64,000 bases of DNA from Nocardia beijingensis NBRC 16342 (GCF_001612785.1 NZ_BDBC01000020.1:1-64000); one strand, 5' to 3'. Positions 47,728 to 60,435 are shown, counted from the stretch's first letter. The notes: generated by a model not told the origin, from the sequence alone. Numbers and translations: made by a program.

Positions 47728-50269
47728 TTCGCGTTCGCGCCGGCCGCCGCTGCGATTCCAGCCGGATCCGCTCCTCGAGGTGGTCCGGTACATGCCAGCT
47801 GATGTCGGCCCTGGTGGCCGCCATCAGCTTCCTGCGTACGGTCGCCACCTGGGCGTCGACCGTCCGGATCGAACTGCCCCTGCGCGCGGCGATGGCGCTG
47901 TTGGCCCAGCCCGCGGCGGCCAGCACGGCGACCTCGCGTTCCGCGGGCGTCAACTCGTCCCAGCGCGAGGCCGTCGACCTGGCCTGCGGCTGCCGCGCGG
48001 GCAGCATTCGGTCGGCGGGCAGCCTGCCGAGCAGCAGCGATTGCAGTTCGTCGCGTTCGGGACGCAGGCGCGCGCCGCGCTGGACCGCCGCCTCGTGCGC
48101 CTCGGCGCCGAGGACCGCGGTGACCGCGGCGACGGCCTGCGCGGTGCCCCTGGCCACCAGGGTCACCCGATCGGCGACGATGCCCATGGAGCGGTGCAGT
48201 GTGGCGATCCCGCCTTGCAGATGGGCGATCTCGGTAGCGGCGGCGTACGCCTCGGCGCTGTCGGTGTCCCCCGCCTCGATCCGGTCGGACAGCAGGTAGG
48301 TCAGCGCCATCATGATGAAATGCGCGACCCAGCCGGCTGTCCAGGTGTCCCCCGTGATCAGCAGGCGTTCCAGGATGGACTTCCCGAGCGTGACCGCCTC
48401 CCGCGCGTCACCGTGCCGGGAGACCGCGATCATCCAGGCCAGTTCCGCCCATGAGGTCGCCCAGCCCGCGTCGGACGCCACGGCCCGGTCCAGATGCCTG
48501 CGCGCGGCTCCGAGCGCGACGTCGGCGTCCCCCAGGTTCGCGTAGGTGAGCGCTTCGAACAATTCGCTGCGCTGCTCGCCGGCCCGGTCGCCGAGCACGG
48601 CGAATTTCCGGCGCGCCCTGGCCAGCACGTCCACCGCGCGGATGTCCAGGTGGATCAGCAACAGCTCGAGCCCCCAGGTGAACTCCACCGCCGCGGGCAG
48701 ACCGGCGTCGGTCGCCGTCGTCTCGCGCCAGCGGCGCCGCAGTCGCGCATCCGACAGGCACTCCGCGGCGCATTCGTCCAGCAGTTGCGCGGTATAGGCG
48801 TGCCTGCCCTGCCAGATGGCGATCCAGCCCACCAGTGCGGTCGCGTTGATCCGCAACCGGGTCGGCGGCGGATCGACCTGGGCGGTGACCTCCAGCGCCT
48901 GTTCGGTCAGGCTGGTGATGGCGCGGTTGGACCCGGTGATGAACGGCACGCGCAAGGCCATCAGCGTCGCGGCGGTCTCCAGCCCGACCACGGCCTCCTC
49001 CGGATCGGCGAGACTGGTCTCGATGGCGATGAGGATGTTGTCCCAGGCCGCGCGGGCCCAGTCGATCCACTCCTGTTCCCTCGGGCCGTACCAGAAGGCG
49101 GGGCCCGCGGCGACGCGGTCGCGATAGTGCCGCCGATGCCGGGCGAGCAGCCGCGCCTCGTCGAGGTGGTCGCCGCGGGCGGACAGCCGGTCGCGCACGA
49201 ACACCCGGACGCTCTCCAGCAGGTAATAGCGCACGGTCGACGCGGTGATGCGGGCCGAGAGCAGCGAACGTTCGACCAGGCGCTCCAGCAGGCCGCCGAT
49301 CCGCTCCGCGGGCAGCGCCGCGTCCGCGCACACCGCCACGATCGCGTCCACGTCGGCCCCGCCGCACGGCGTCTCGTCGTCCTCGGCGTCGCAACCGGTG
49401 GCGAACACCGACAAGCGGTCCAGCAGCAGCTGCTCTTGCGCGGTGCACAGACCGTAGGACCAGGCGATCACGTCGCGCACGCTGCGGTGCCGTTCGCCGA
49501 CGCCACCCCTGGCGCCGTGCGTCCACTGCAGGCGGCGATCCTCGGTGTCACCGGACAACTCGCGCAGCACGATCGCGGGTGGCCGGTGCAGCAGCCGCGC
49601 CGCGGCCAGGCGGATGAACAGCGGATTGTTGTCGACGTGCCCGCAGATGCGGGTGGCGATGTCGAGCTGGCCGGGATCCTCGGGAATCGGCCGCCCGGTG
49701 CGCTCGGCCCGCCGCCGGAACAGTTCGAGGGCGTGCACGCTCGACAACGGGGGCACGGTCACCAACTGCTCGTCGATCCAGCCGATCGGCTCCCGGCTGG
49801 TCGCGACGATGGTCAGGCCGGGGGCCGCCTGCAGCAGCCCGATGACGAGCGGGCCGACACCGGCCAGCACGTGTTCGCAGTTGTCCAGCACCAGGATGGT
49901 CCGGTGCGTTTCGCCGTCGACGAGGCCGTCGGCGAAGATCTCGACCAAGCCGTCCCAGGCGGAGCGGCCCGCGATGCCGTTCTTCGCGACCGACAGCAGC
50001 ACTTCCTCGGCGACCGCCCCGGTCTCCGCGCCGGGCACGAGCCGGGCCAATCGGGTCCAGTACACGGGGTGCCGCGCCGCGCCGCGATAGCGCCGCACGG
50101 CTTCTACCGCCAGCGTCGTCTTCCCGATGCCGCCGGGCCCGGCCAGGGTGATCAACCGGGCGCTGGACGAGCCGAGCAGAGCTTCTATCCGCCGTAGTTC
50201 GGCGTCCCTGCCCACGAACTCACCGGGCGCGGTGGGGCCGTTGTCGCCACCGCTGTTCACCTCCGACAT
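47717..50269 (-). CDS. STAND-ATPase LuxR-family regulator (copy 2)
   Basis: The protein has 850 residues from ATG 50269. An ATPase domain with Walker A TLAGPGGIGKTTL and Walker B TILVLDNCEHV, then a winged-helix/helical central region, ends in a LuxR-type helix-turn-helix (LTPAEREVAVLAAAGWANSA, then IAARRGSSIRTVDAQVATVR). Such proteins are signal-activated transcription regulators of the STAND class. The gene is 42 nt downstream of a close paralogue, so they form a duplicated operon. Targets are unknown. Confidence 0.88.
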   Translation of the reverse strand: MSEVNSGGDNGPTAPGEFVGRDAELRRIEALLGSSSARLITLAGPGGIGKTTLAVEAVRRYRGAARHPVYWTRLARLVPGAETGAVAEEVLLSVAKNGIAGRSAWDGLVEIFADGLVDGETHRTILVLDNCEHVLAGVGPLVIGLLQAAPGLTIVATSREPIGWIDEQLVTVPPLSSVHALELFRRRAERTGRPIPEDPGQLDIATRICGHVDNNPLFIRLAAARLLHRPPAIVLRELSGDTEDRRLQWTHGARGGVGERHRSVRDVIAWSYGLCTAQEQLLLDRLSVFATGCDAEDDETPCGGADVDAIVAVCADAALPAERIGGLLERLVERSLLSARITASTVRYYLLESVRVFVRDRLSARGDHLDEARLLARHRRHYRDRVAAGPAFWYGPREQEWIDWARAAWDNILIAIETSLADPEEAVVGLETAATLMALRVPFITGSNRAITSLTEQALEVTAQVDPPPTRLRINATALVGWIAIWQGRHAYTAQLLDECAAECLSDARLRRRWRETTATDAGLPAAVEFTWGLELLLIHLDIRAVDVLARARRKFAVLGDRAGEQRSELFEALTYANLGDADVALGAARRHLDRAVASDAGWATSWAELAWMIAVSRHGDAREAVTLGKSILERLLITGDTWTAGWVAHFIMMALTYLLSDRIEAGDTDSAEAYAAATEIAHLQGGIATLHRSMGIVADRVTLVARGTAQAVAAVTAVLGAEAHEAAVQRGARLRPERDELQSLLLGRLPADRMLPARQPQARSTASRWDELTPAEREVAVLAAAGWANSAIAARRGSSIRTVDAQVATVRRKLMAATRADISWHVPDHLEERIRLESQRRPARTRTRP

Positions 50270-50311
50270 GCCGACGCACCTACCGATCCGGGAATTCACC
50301 GCTCGAGCAGC

Positions 50312-52843
50312 CTAATGGTTGCGGCCGGTCCTTTTTCGGTGACCGCGTCGCGGCCGCCGCTCGGATTCGTACCTGACCCGATCGGCCAGCTCATCGGGTA
50401 TGTGGGCGGCGATGTCGGCGCGCGAGGCGATCATCAGCTTCTGCCGGATGGTCGCGACCTGCGCGTCGACCGTGCGGATCGAACTGCGCCGGTGCGCGGC
50501 GATGGCGCTGTTGGGCCAGCCCGCCGCCGCGAAGACGGCGACATCGCGTTCGGCCTCCGACAGATCGTCCCAGCGCGAAGCGGGCCGCCGCGGCACCGGT
50601 CTGGAGGCGACCGGGCGATCCGGCCGCCGTGGGGCCGCGACCGCGTCCGCGGTGGAGCACCACAGCGCGTCCAGTTCGGGACGCAGCCGCGTTCTGCGCT
50701 CGGCGGCGGCGTAGGCCCGGTCGCCGAGCACCGCGCGGGCGACCTCCGCCGCGCCGCGGATCTCGGCGGCGATCAGCGGGACCCGTTCGACGGAGATGCC
50801 CATCGAGCGCTGCCGCGATTTGAAACTGCCCACCAGATAGGCGATCTCCGTCGCGGTGTCGGCGCAGGCTGCGCGATCACGGCCCTCGGCGCGCTCGGCG
50901 ACGAGCACCTGGGCCAGCGCGACGATGTGCGCGCCGACCGCCCAGCTCGCGGTCCAGGTGTCCGGTTCGCCGCGGTACCGCGTGAGCACCCCGTTGGTCA
51001 GCGTCAGCGCCTGCGCGGCGGACTCGTGCTTGGCCAGCGCCACCGCGCGCGCGATCTCGGCCCAGGCGCGCGACAGCGTCGAGCCGGACGACGCCGACCG
51101 CGCGAGGAACCGCTCGGTGTGCTCCAGCGCCTGCCGCCGGTCGCCGACGAGGGCGGCGCAGAAGACCACGAACACGTCGCTGCGCTCGGCGCCGATGCGA
51201 TCGCCCTGTTCGGCGAACTTGCGGCGGGCACGGGTGAGGACGGCGATCGCGCGCCGGTCGCCGCGCACGAGCATCAGTTCCAGTCCCCACATCCACTCGA
51301 CCGGCGCGGGCAGACCGAAATCCGTGTCGGTGTCGCGCGGGTCAGCGCCCGGCGGCAGGGCCGCGCGGTCGGCGAGGAGTTGTGGGATGTGATCGGTCCG
51401 CCCTTCCCACAGCGCGATCCAGCCCAGCAGCGCGGTGGCCAGGTCGGCAAGCCCGGAGGGGCCGAGGCCGGACCCACGGGTGGCCTCCAGCGCGCGTTCG
51501 GTCAACCGGGTCAGCACGCCCGCGCCGGATTTGACGTACGGCACCTTCATCGACAACAGCACGGTGGCGGTCTCGAGCGCGACCACGGCTTCGGCCGGGT
51601 CCGCCAAGCCCGACTCGATGCCGAGCACGATGTCGTTCCACGCCGACCGCGCCCAGGCCAGCCAGGCTTGATCCTGCGGGCCCAGCCACATGGCCTGCCC
51701 GGCGACCACCTTGTCCCGGAAATACCGGCGGTGCCGTGCGGCGAGGCGGTCGAGTTCGGCGCGGCCCCGCCGGCTCAGCCGCTCGCGGGCGAACACACGG
51801 ACGCTTCCCACCAGATACCAGCTGACCGTGGTCGCGGTGAGGTGCACGGACACCAGCGACCGTTCGGTGAGCCGCTCCAGCAGATGTTCGATCGCGCCGG
51901 CGGGCAGGTCGTCGTCGGCGCACACCGCGATCGCGGCGTCGAGTTCGATGCCGCCGCGCAGCGACTCGTCGTCGGTCTCGTACCCGGCGGCGAAGACCGA
52001 CAGCCGCTCGAGCAGCAACTGCTCGGAAGCGCCGCACAGCGCGAACGACCACGCGATCACGTCGTAGACGCCGCGGTGGCGCCGTTCGGCGCCCGCTCGT
52101 GCCCCGTGCGTCCAGTGCAGCCGTTTGTCGTCCGCGTCGCCGGTGAGTTCGTGCAGCACCATGATCGGCGGCTGATGCCGCAGGCGCGCCGCGGCCAGGC
52201 GGATGAACAGCGGGTTGTGATCGACCCGGCGGCAGATCCGCGCGGCGACGGCCGTCGCATCGCGCTCGTCCGGGATCGCCCGCCCGACGAGTTCGGCCCG
52301 CTGCCGGAACAATTCGAGCGACTGCCGCGGCGACAGCGGCGGCACGGGCAGGATGTACTCGTCGGCCCAGCCGATCGGCTCGCGGCTGGTGGCAAGGACG
52401 GTCAGTCCCGGTGTGGCTTCCAGCAACTCGTCGATCATCGCCGCGACCGCGCCGAGCAGGTGTTCGCAGCTGTCCAAGACCAGGATGGCGCGCTCGGCGG
52501 AACGGTCCGCACCGGTGAAGGTGCGCACCAGCGCGGATCGAGTCGGCGGCGAACCGAGGTCGGCGCGCACGGCCGACTGCATCACGTCTTGGGCGGTGGC
52601 GGTGCCGTCGGCCTCCGATCCGGCCAGCCGCGCCCAGTACACCGGCCTGCCGCGGGCGCGGACGCCGCGGCGCAGCGCCTCCGCCGCCAGTCGCGTCTTG
52701 CCGATCCCGCCCGGCCCGACCAGCGTGATCAGGCGGGCGCCGCCGTCCAGCAGCGCGCTCAGCCGGTCCAATTCCGTTTCCCGGCCGACGAATTCACTGG
52801 TGGATGCAGGCAGCACGTCGCCACGTGCCTGAACCAGGGACAT
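50312..52843 (-). CDS. STAND-ATPase LuxR-family regulator (copy 1)
   Basis: The protein has 843 residues. Walker A is TLVGPGGIGKTRL, Walker B is AILVLDSCEHLL, and the C-terminal HTH is LSEAERDVAVFAAAGWPNSA. It aligns with the copy at 47717 throughout. No ribosome site is clear before ATG 52843; the first gene of the pair lies 104 nt from the DHFR-like gene end. Ligand and targets unknown. Confidence 0.88.
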   Translation of the reverse strand: MSLVQARGDVLPASTSEFVGRETELDRLSALLDGGARLITLVGPGGIGKTRLAAEALRRGVRARGRPVYWARLAGSEADGTATAQDVMQSAVRADLGSPPTRSALVRTFTGADRSAERAILVLDSCEHLLGAVAAMIDELLEATPGLTVLATSREPIGWADEYILPVPPLSPRQSLELFRQRAELVGRAIPDERDATAVAARICRRVDHNPLFIRLAAARLRHQPPIMVLHELTGDADDKRLHWTHGARAGAERRHRGVYDVIAWSFALCGASEQLLLERLSVFAAGYETDDESLRGGIELDAAIAVCADDDLPAGAIEHLLERLTERSLVSVHLTATTVSWYLVGSVRVFARERLSRRGRAELDRLAARHRRYFRDKVVAGQAMWLGPQDQAWLAWARSAWNDIVLGIESGLADPAEAVVALETATVLLSMKVPYVKSGAGVLTRLTERALEATRGSGLGPSGLADLATALLGWIALWEGRTDHIPQLLADRAALPPGADPRDTDTDFGLPAPVEWMWGLELMLVRGDRRAIAVLTRARRKFAEQGDRIGAERSDVFVVFCAALVGDRRQALEHTERFLARSASSGSTLSRAWAEIARAVALAKHESAAQALTLTNGVLTRYRGEPDTWTASWAVGAHIVALAQVLVAERAEGRDRAACADTATEIAYLVGSFKSRQRSMGISVERVPLIAAEIRGAAEVARAVLGDRAYAAAERRTRLRPELDALWCSTADAVAAPRRPDRPVASRPVPRRPASRWDDLSEAERDVAVFAAAGWPNSAIAAHRRSSIRTVDAQVATIRQKLMIASRADIAAHIPDELADRVRYESERRPRRGHRKRTGRNH

Positions 52844-52947
52844 AAAACGAAAGTTAGCCGACGACGCGGCAACGCGCTCGACAATCAGAGGTTACGTCCG
52901 GGGTCCGCGCGGTCACCGGGGCCGGTTCGCGCTTCCCGCGCCGCGTC

Positions 52948-53523
52948 CTACCTGGCCGGGGCCGTCTGCTGGTAGTGCATCTGGACCACCGCGCTGTCGA
53001 AGGTCATCACGTCCACCAGTTGCAGCCCCGACACCACCGCGGGCGTCGGGAACAGCGGGATCCCGCCACCGAGCAGGATGGGGTGCACGAACAACCGGTA
53101 CTCGTCGATCAGGTCGTGCTTCATGAACTCCGACGCCGTCTCCGCGCCGCCGAACAGGACCATGTCGCACCCCGGCTGCGCGCGCAACGCCGTGATCTCC
53201 TCGACGAGGTCGTCGCCGACCACGCGGGTGTTCCAGTTCGCCCGCGACATGGTGCGGGAGAATACCAGTTTCGGCGTCTCTTTCCAGCACCGCGCGAAAT
53301 CCACGTAGAACTCCGAGATCGCCGGATCCACGTCGGCCGTCGGCCAGAACGACGCCATGATCTCGTAGGTCTTGCGGCCGTAGAGGAACAGGTCCGCCGA
53401 GCGCAATTCGTCCAGGAACGATTCGCACAGTTCCTCGTCCACCACCGGCCAGTGGACTTCCTGATCCGGCCCTTCCGCGAAGCCGTCGAGCGACATCTGC
53501 ATCCACAGTGTCACGCTTCCCAT
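52948..53523 (-). CDS. Dihydrofolate-reductase-like (RibD C-terminal) protein
   Basis: The protein has 191 residues from ATG 53523. SLDGFAEGPDQEVHWPVVDE, LFLYGRKTYEIMASFWP and DMVLFGGAETASEFM then VHPILLGGGIPLFP form the RibD_C/DHFR-like fold. The family includes riboflavin reductases and uncharacterised NAD(P)H reductases; it is not the essential FolA. Two operator-like sites lie about 150-190 nt upstream. Confidence 0.85.
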   Translation of the reverse strand: MGSVTLWMQMSLDGFAEGPDQEVHWPVVDEELCESFLDELRSADLFLYGRKTYEIMASFWPTADVDPAISEFYVDFARCWKETPKLVFSRTMSRANWNTRVVGDDLVEEITALRAQPGCDMVLFGGAETASEFMKHDLIDEYRLFVHPILLGGGIPLFPTPAVVSGLQLVDVMTFDSAVVQMHYQQTAPAR

Positions 53524-53673
53524 GTGCCCACACCCATCTGCTGCCCTTGTGCGACTCACAGATTGTCGGGCGTGGCGACACTTCGGCGCATCGGTAGGTT
53601 GCCCGCAGACATACCTAAGTAGGGGAACTCAGGCGGGTCGGCGCCGCGATCGCGCGCCGGATGCCTCCCAATA

Positions 53674-53712
53674 TACCGTTGATCAACGGCACGTTACCGC
53701 TACGTATCGCCA
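53674..53712. promoter_or_regulatory. Two operator-like palindromes 21 bp apart
   Basis: TACCGTTG-AT-CAACGGCA (53674-53691; core CCGTTGATCAACGG is a perfect palindrome) and TACCGCTA-CG-TATCGCCA (53695-53712) start 21 bp apart, two helical turns, so two dimers would bind the same DNA face. Confidence 0.55.
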
Positions 53713-53765
53713 ATGCTGGGAATCTGAAACATAAATACTTCGATCGGTGCGGCCGCGCGGGGGAA

Positions 53766-54500
53766 TCAGGCGTCCGGCAGCGTCTCGGCCAGCTCCGCGT
53801 CCTGATCGAGATACCTTGCGACGAGCCGGTTCACGAGTTCGGCCGTGGTCTCCGCCGGGACCGCCCTCGTCGCCGCCAATCGCTGCGCGAGTTCGTCGAC
53901 CTGCGCGGGGCCCCGCTCGGAGTCCTGGAACGACGCCCACGCGGTGCGCCGGAACAGATCCACGTAGCGCCGGGCGATCCGCTCGGCGTCGGCGCGCAGC
54001 TTCTCCAGTTCGCCGAGGACCTCCTCTGCCGGGATGCCGGCCGCCGTCATCTGGTCGAGGCTGTGCGCCAGACGCCGGTCGGCGATCCGGTAGGTCGCGG
54101 CGTCGACGGGTTCGTACAGACCCGCGGCGACGACCCGGGCCAGACCGTTGGGCACGTCGCGATAGCGCTCGGCCAACTCGGTCGCCGCGATCGTGTCGGC
54201 GGCGTCGACGACGGGCGCCTCGGTGGAGCCGGGCTCGCCGACACCGAGGATGTCCCCCAGGTCGTCACCCCGGTCCCAGGCGTTGAGCAATTCCTTGATG
54301 CCGTTGAGCTTGATCCCACGATCGAGCAACCTGCTGATGGTGCGCACCCGGTTGAGGTGGTCGGCGCCGTAGAACCCGGTACGCCCCTTGACCTGCGGGG
54401 GCGGCAGCACACCGCGTTCGTGGTAAACGCGCAGGCTGCGCACGGTCGTACCGGCCTCGCGCGCCAGCTCGTCGATCGTGTATTCCACACCCGCAGTCAT
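53766..54500 (-). CDS. MerR family regulator
   Basis: The protein has 244 residues; GAGGT precedes ATG 54500. The MerR DNA-binding domain is YTIDELAREAGTTVRSLRVY then HERGVLPPP and the RVRTISRLLDRGI helix. The C-terminal domain (about 90-244) is a helical effector domain without the usual metal-binding Cys. It is divergent from the DUF1707 gene and may act on it or itself. Confidence 0.9.
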   Translation of the reverse strand: MTAGVEYTIDELAREAGTTVRSLRVYHERGVLPPPQVKGRTGFYGADHLNRVRTISRLLDRGIKLNGIKELLNAWDRGDDLGDILGVGEPGSTEAPVVDAADTIAATELAERYRDVPNGLARVVAAGLYEPVDAATYRIADRRLAHSLDQMTAAGIPAEEVLGELEKLRADAERIARRYVDLFRRTAWASFQDSERGPAQVDELAQRLAATRAVPAETTAELVNRLVARYLDQDAELAETLPDA

Positions 54501-54579
54501 ACCTCAAGGAAACCACATCGCAACACGTGGCGACCGCCGGTGCGCGGCCATTGCCGGGGCGACCGACCGGTCTCTAGCG

Positions 54580-54595
54580 ATGTTTCAGCAAACAT
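54580..54595. promoter_or_regulatory. Inverted repeat between merR and DUF1707 gene
   Basis: ATGTTT-CAGC-AAACAT, 6-bp arms in the divergent promoter. It could be a MerR target, but it lacks the usual longer dyad. Confidence 0.35.
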
Positions 54596-54703
54596 GACTG
54601 CGTGCGACGGAACGCGCAGCCGCGGGCGCGCCGACCGCCCCTTCTTCCCGCCGCTGGAAATCCGTCCGGCGCCCGGACACGCCGCCGCGCCTATCCTTCC
54701 GGC

Positions 54704-55060
54704 ATGGGTGAATCCGCGGGCCCTCCGGCCAGTCTCGCCGACCGCGAACGCGCGATGCGCGAGCTGACCCACCACCTGGGCACGGGCCGGCTGTCGCTGG
54801 CCGAGTTCGACGAACTCAGCGCGGCCGTGTCGGCCGCGACCAGCAAGAGTCAGCTGGCCGAACTGTTCGCCGACCTGCCGGGCAGCACACCGCCCCCGGC
54901 GGAGGTCACGCCGGTCAACCCGCTGCCGCGCCTGGTCGTGCTGGCCGGGGCCACCGTGGTCTTCTCGGTGGTGCTCGCGGTGACCACGGGCACCTGGCTG
55001 TGGCTGCTGCTGATCCTGGCGGCGCCAGCGCTTTTCATGCTCACCGCGCGCGCCAACTGA
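54704..55060 (+). CDS. DUF1707 SHOCT-like membrane protein
   Basis: The protein has 118 residues from ATG 54704. DRERAMRELTHHLGTGRLSL then AEFDELSAAVSAATSKSQL is the DUF1707 domain at the N-terminus. Two hydrophobic segments near the C-terminus (LVVLAGATVVFSVVLAV, TWLWLLLILAAPALFML) anchor it. Function is unknown. It nearly touches pknG (6-nt gap), tail to tail. Confidence 0.85.
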   Translation: MGESAGPPASLADRERAMRELTHHLGTGRLSLAEFDELSAAVSAATSKSQLAELFADLPGSTPPPAEVTPVNPLPRLVVLAGATVVFSVVLAVTTGTWLWLLLILAAPALFMLTARAN

Positions 55061-55066
55061 TACCGG

Positions 55067-57505
<2,439 letters not shown>

Positions 57506-57587
57506 TCAGACCCGCCGTGTGATCGCGGTTTCATTCTGGTCCGCCGCCTGTCGATGCGCGCTGGGGTTGTTCCCGTCATTGGGAATA

Positions 57588-57620
57588 TATCCGCCCCGGG
57601 CGAGCTGCCCGGGGCGGATA
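57588..57620 (-). terminator. Permease terminator, 13-bp stem
   Basis: TATCCGCCCCGGG-7-CCCGGGGCGGATA, a perfect 13-bp stem, 6 nt beyond the permease stop (57626). It separates the permease from pknG. Confidence 0.85.
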
Positions 57621-57625
57621 CTGCC

Positions 57626-59158
57626 TCACTCTTCGTCGGGCTTGTCGAGGATCACCACCGGATCGCTCGACTCGCGGCGCGGCCGCTCGGCCAGGACCGG
57701 GAACTGACCGGTGATGCCCTGCCGGATCTCCGCGATCTGCAGCACCCGCTTGCGGGCGAGGAACCAGCCGCCGACGAGCGCGGGAACCATGATGACGACC
57801 ATCGCGATCACGGCTCCGCGCTGCACGTGGTCGTCGCTGAAGGCCATCAGCCCGACCACGACGACCAGGAACGCCAGCGTGGCGAAGCTCGTGTACGGCG
57901 CGCCGATCAGCCGGAACGACGGCCGCTGCGCCCGGCCGGTGCGCGACCAGCGCCACAGCTGCAGTTGGCAGACCACGATCGCGGCCCACGCGAAGATGGT
58001 GCCGAGCGCCGACATGTTCAGCACGATTTCGAAGGCCTGCTCCGGCACCACCGCGTTCAGGCCGACGCCGATGAGCGCGACCGCGCCGGTGGCGAGGATG
58101 CCGACGTAGGGCACGCCGCCGCTGGACATCCGCGCCGCGATGGTCGGCGCGCTGCCGTTCATCGACATGGAGCGCAGGATGCGGCCGGTCGAGTAGAGAC
58201 CGGCGTTCAGGCTGGAGAACGCCGCGGTCAGCACCACGAGGTTCATCACGGAACCCGCGCCGTCGACGCCGAGACGCGAGAAGAAGGTGACGAAGGGGCT
58301 CTCACCGTTCTTGAACGCGGTGTACGGCAGCAGCAGCGCGAGCAGGACCAGCGAGCCCACGTAGAACAGCGCGATCCGGGCGATCACGGAGTTGATCGCG
58401 CGCGGCATGATCTTCTCCGGGTTCTCCGCCTCACCGGCCGCGGTGCCGACCAGTTCCACCGCCGCGTAGGCGAACACGACGCCGGTGGTGACCAGGACCA
58501 GCGGGAGCAATCCGGTCGGGAACAGCCCGCCGTTGTCGGCGATCACGCTCGGGCCGGTGACCTGGCCGTCGATCTTGAAGCGGCCCGCGAGGAACACGGT
58601 GCCGACGATCAGGAAGGTCACCAGCGCGACCACCTTGATCAGCGCGGCCCAGAACTCGAGCTCGCCGAACCACTTCACCGAGACGAGGTTGATGCTGACC
58701 ACGATCGCGAGGGAGACCAGGGCGATCGTCCACTGCGGTATCGCCTCGAACGCTCCCCAGTAATGGACATACGTCGCGATCGCGGTGATGTCTACGATCC
58801 CGGTCATGCACCAGTGGAAGAAGTACATCCACCCGACCGCGAAGGCCAGTTTCTCGCCGTAGAACTCGCGGGCGTAGGAGACGAACGATCCCGAGGAGGG
58901 GCGATGCAGCACCAGCTCGCCGAGCGCCCGCAGGATGAAGAAGACGAACACGCCGCAGATGGCGTACACGAGGAACAAGCCGGGGCCCGCACTGGCCAGC
59001 CGGCCACCCGCGCCGAGGAACAGGCCGGTGCCGATCGCCCCACCGATCGCGATCATCTGCAGCTGACGCGGGCGCAGCGACTTGTGGTAGCCCGAGTCCT
59101 CGTCTTCGAGCCCGGCAGGCTGCGCGGCCGCCTCCGCGGGTGGTCGAACTGTGGTCAT
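57626..59158 (-). CDS. AnsP-like amino-acid permease (APC superfamily)
   Basis: The protein has 510 residues and about 12 membrane segments. The N-terminus [20 protein letters not shown] and the [20 protein letters not shown] motif match the asparagine/GABA-type amino-acid permeases. It would import an amino acid (asparagine is a guess) by proton symport. A TATGAT -10 element (59184-59189, minus) with an operator-like palindrome upstream indicates regulation. Confidence 0.9.
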   Translation of the reverse strand: MTTVRPPAEAAAQPAGLEDEDSGYHKSLRPRQLQMIAIGGAIGTGLFLGAGGRLASAGPGLFLVYAICGVFVFFILRALGELVLHRPSSGSFVSYAREFYGEKLAFAVGWMYFFHWCMTGIVDITAIATYVHYWGAFEAIPQWTIALVSLAIVVSINLVSVKWFGELEFWAALIKVVALVTFLIVGTVFLAGRFKIDGQVTGPSVIADNGGLFPTGLLPLVLVTTGVVFAYAAVELVGTAAGEAENPEKIMPRAINSVIARIALFYVGSLVLLALLLPYTAFKNGESPFVTFFSRLGVDGAGSVMNLVVLTAAFSSLNAGLYSTGRILRSMSMNGSAPTIAARMSSGGVPYVGILATGAVALIGVGLNAVVPEQAFEIVLNMSALGTIFAWAAIVVCQLQLWRWSRTGRAQRPSFRLIGAPYTSFATLAFLVVVVGLMAFSDDHVQRGAVIAMVVIMVPALVGGWFLARKRVLQIAEIRQGITGQFPVLAERPRRESSDPVVILDKPDEE

Positions 59159-59183
59159 GGCGATGGCCTTTCAGGTGACGGCG

Positions 59184-59220
59184 ATCATAACTTCGCTCAA
59201 TGTACCGTTACATAGCGGTA
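59184..59220 (-). promoter_or_regulatory. Promoter and operator-like palindrome of the permease
   Basis: On the minus strand TACCGCTA-TG-TAACGGTA (59220-59203) precedes TATGAT (59189-59184) by 13 nt, covering the -35 region. GAAAGG lies before ATG 59158. Confidence 0.55.
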
Positions 59221-59370
59221 CGTTCAATAGCGAGTCGCGACTTGTAACATGCTGGACATCAAAGACTTTCGAAAAAGGGCGCTCGAGCAGCGACGATCGC
59301 CGCCGGATTCGTTGATCGTGCCACCGCATATCGGTACGCTGGATGAGACAAATCGGATGAGGGAGCGCAG

Positions 59371-60435
59371 ATGGCCTGGTTCGAGCGGGAATTCATCGCG
59401 GTCCCGGAGGATCGCAAGAACCAACTGGTCTACAAGTGGCCGGACATCAACATCCGCCGGTACAGCCGCGCGATGGTCAATGCCGACCAGATCGCCCTCT
59501 TCCTCAAATCCGGGCGGGTGGTCGGCGCGATGGGCCCGGGGCGCCACCGCATCGACGCCGACGAGCTCCCCGTGCTCGGCGCGCTCGTCGACACCCTCAC
59601 CGGCGGCAACTACTACCGCGCCGAACTGTATTTCGTCTCCACCCGCGAGTTCCCGGGGATTCGCTTCGGCGGACGGCTGGACGACATCCTCGACCCGGTC
59701 AGCGAGCAGGTGGTGACGCTGCGGGTCTTCGGCGAATTCGCCCTGAGCGTCCGGGATCCGGCCGAGCTGCTCACCGCGCTGTCGGGCACGGCCGATCTCA
59801 CCGACCAGGAGCGCGTGCAGAACTGGTGCGCCGACCTGCTGCTCAAATCCATGAAGATGGCGGTCACCCGGGGAGTCGCCGGCGGCGATTGGCCGGTGCT
59901 CGGTCTCTCGGCGCAACTGCAACCCATCGAGCAGGCGGTACTGCGCCAGACCAACACCACCCTCTACGAATACGGGCTGCGCATCCCGCGGATGGGCAAT
60001 TTCGACATCAGCCTGGCGCCGGAGGACGCCGAACGCCTGAAGCGCTTGGCCAAAGACGTCAAGTACATCAACCTCACCGGTGATTTCCAGCGCTATGCCG
60101 CAGGCGAGCTCGCGCTCGGCGCGAGCCAGGGGTTCGCGCGCGGACACCACAACGGCGTCGAAGGCGGATTCCTCGGCGCGGCACTGAGTTTGAACGCGAT
60201 CGGCCACCACGTCGGCAACCAGTCTCCTGCGCCGCAGCTGCCTGCCGCGGCGCAGGAGACGGCCCAGACATCCTGCGCCGCTTGTGCATCCGCGAATCCG
60301 GCGAGCGCAAAGTTCTGCATGAACTGCGGAGCGCGTCTCGCCCCGCAACCGCGGCACTGCCCGAACTGCGGGTCGGAAGCGACGCCGGGCGCCAAGTTCT
60401 GCGGCAACTGCGGAACGCCGATGCCCGGAGGCTGA
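59371..60435 (+). CDS. SPFH-domain protein with C-terminal zinc ribbons
   Basis: The protein has 354 residues from ATG 59371, with GGGAG upstream. The SPFH/YdjI-type core covers about 1-245 (MAWFEREFIAVPEDRKNQLV; PRYSRAM-like IRRYSRAMVNADQIALFLKS). The C-terminus carries two CxxC zinc ribbons (CAACASANPASAKFCMNCG; CPNCGSEATPGAKFCGNCG). Family members are of unknown function. It is convergent with GDH. Confidence 0.85.
   Translation: MAWFEREFIAVPEDRKNQLVYKWPDINIRRYSRAMVNADQIALFLKSGRVVGAMGPGRHRIDADELPVLGALVDTLTGGNYYRAELYFVSTREFPGIRFGGRLDDILDPVSEQVVTLRVFGEFALSVRDPAELLTALSGTADLTDQERVQNWCADLLLKSMKMAVTRGVAGGDWPVLGLSAQLQPIEQAVLRQTNTTLYEYGLRIPRMGNFDISLAPEDAERLKRLAKDVKYINLTGDFQRYAAGELALGASQGFARGHHNGVEGGFLGAALSLNAIGHHVGNQSPAPQLPAAAQETAQTSCAACASANPASAKFCMNCGARLAPQPRHCPNCGSEATPGAKFCGNCGTPMPGG

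Noticed and set aside
50315..52975. 886-codon plus-strand frame, longer than the opposite LuxR gene
   Set aside because: No recognisable protein; the minus-strand gene carries Walker motifs and HTH and aligns with its paralogue.
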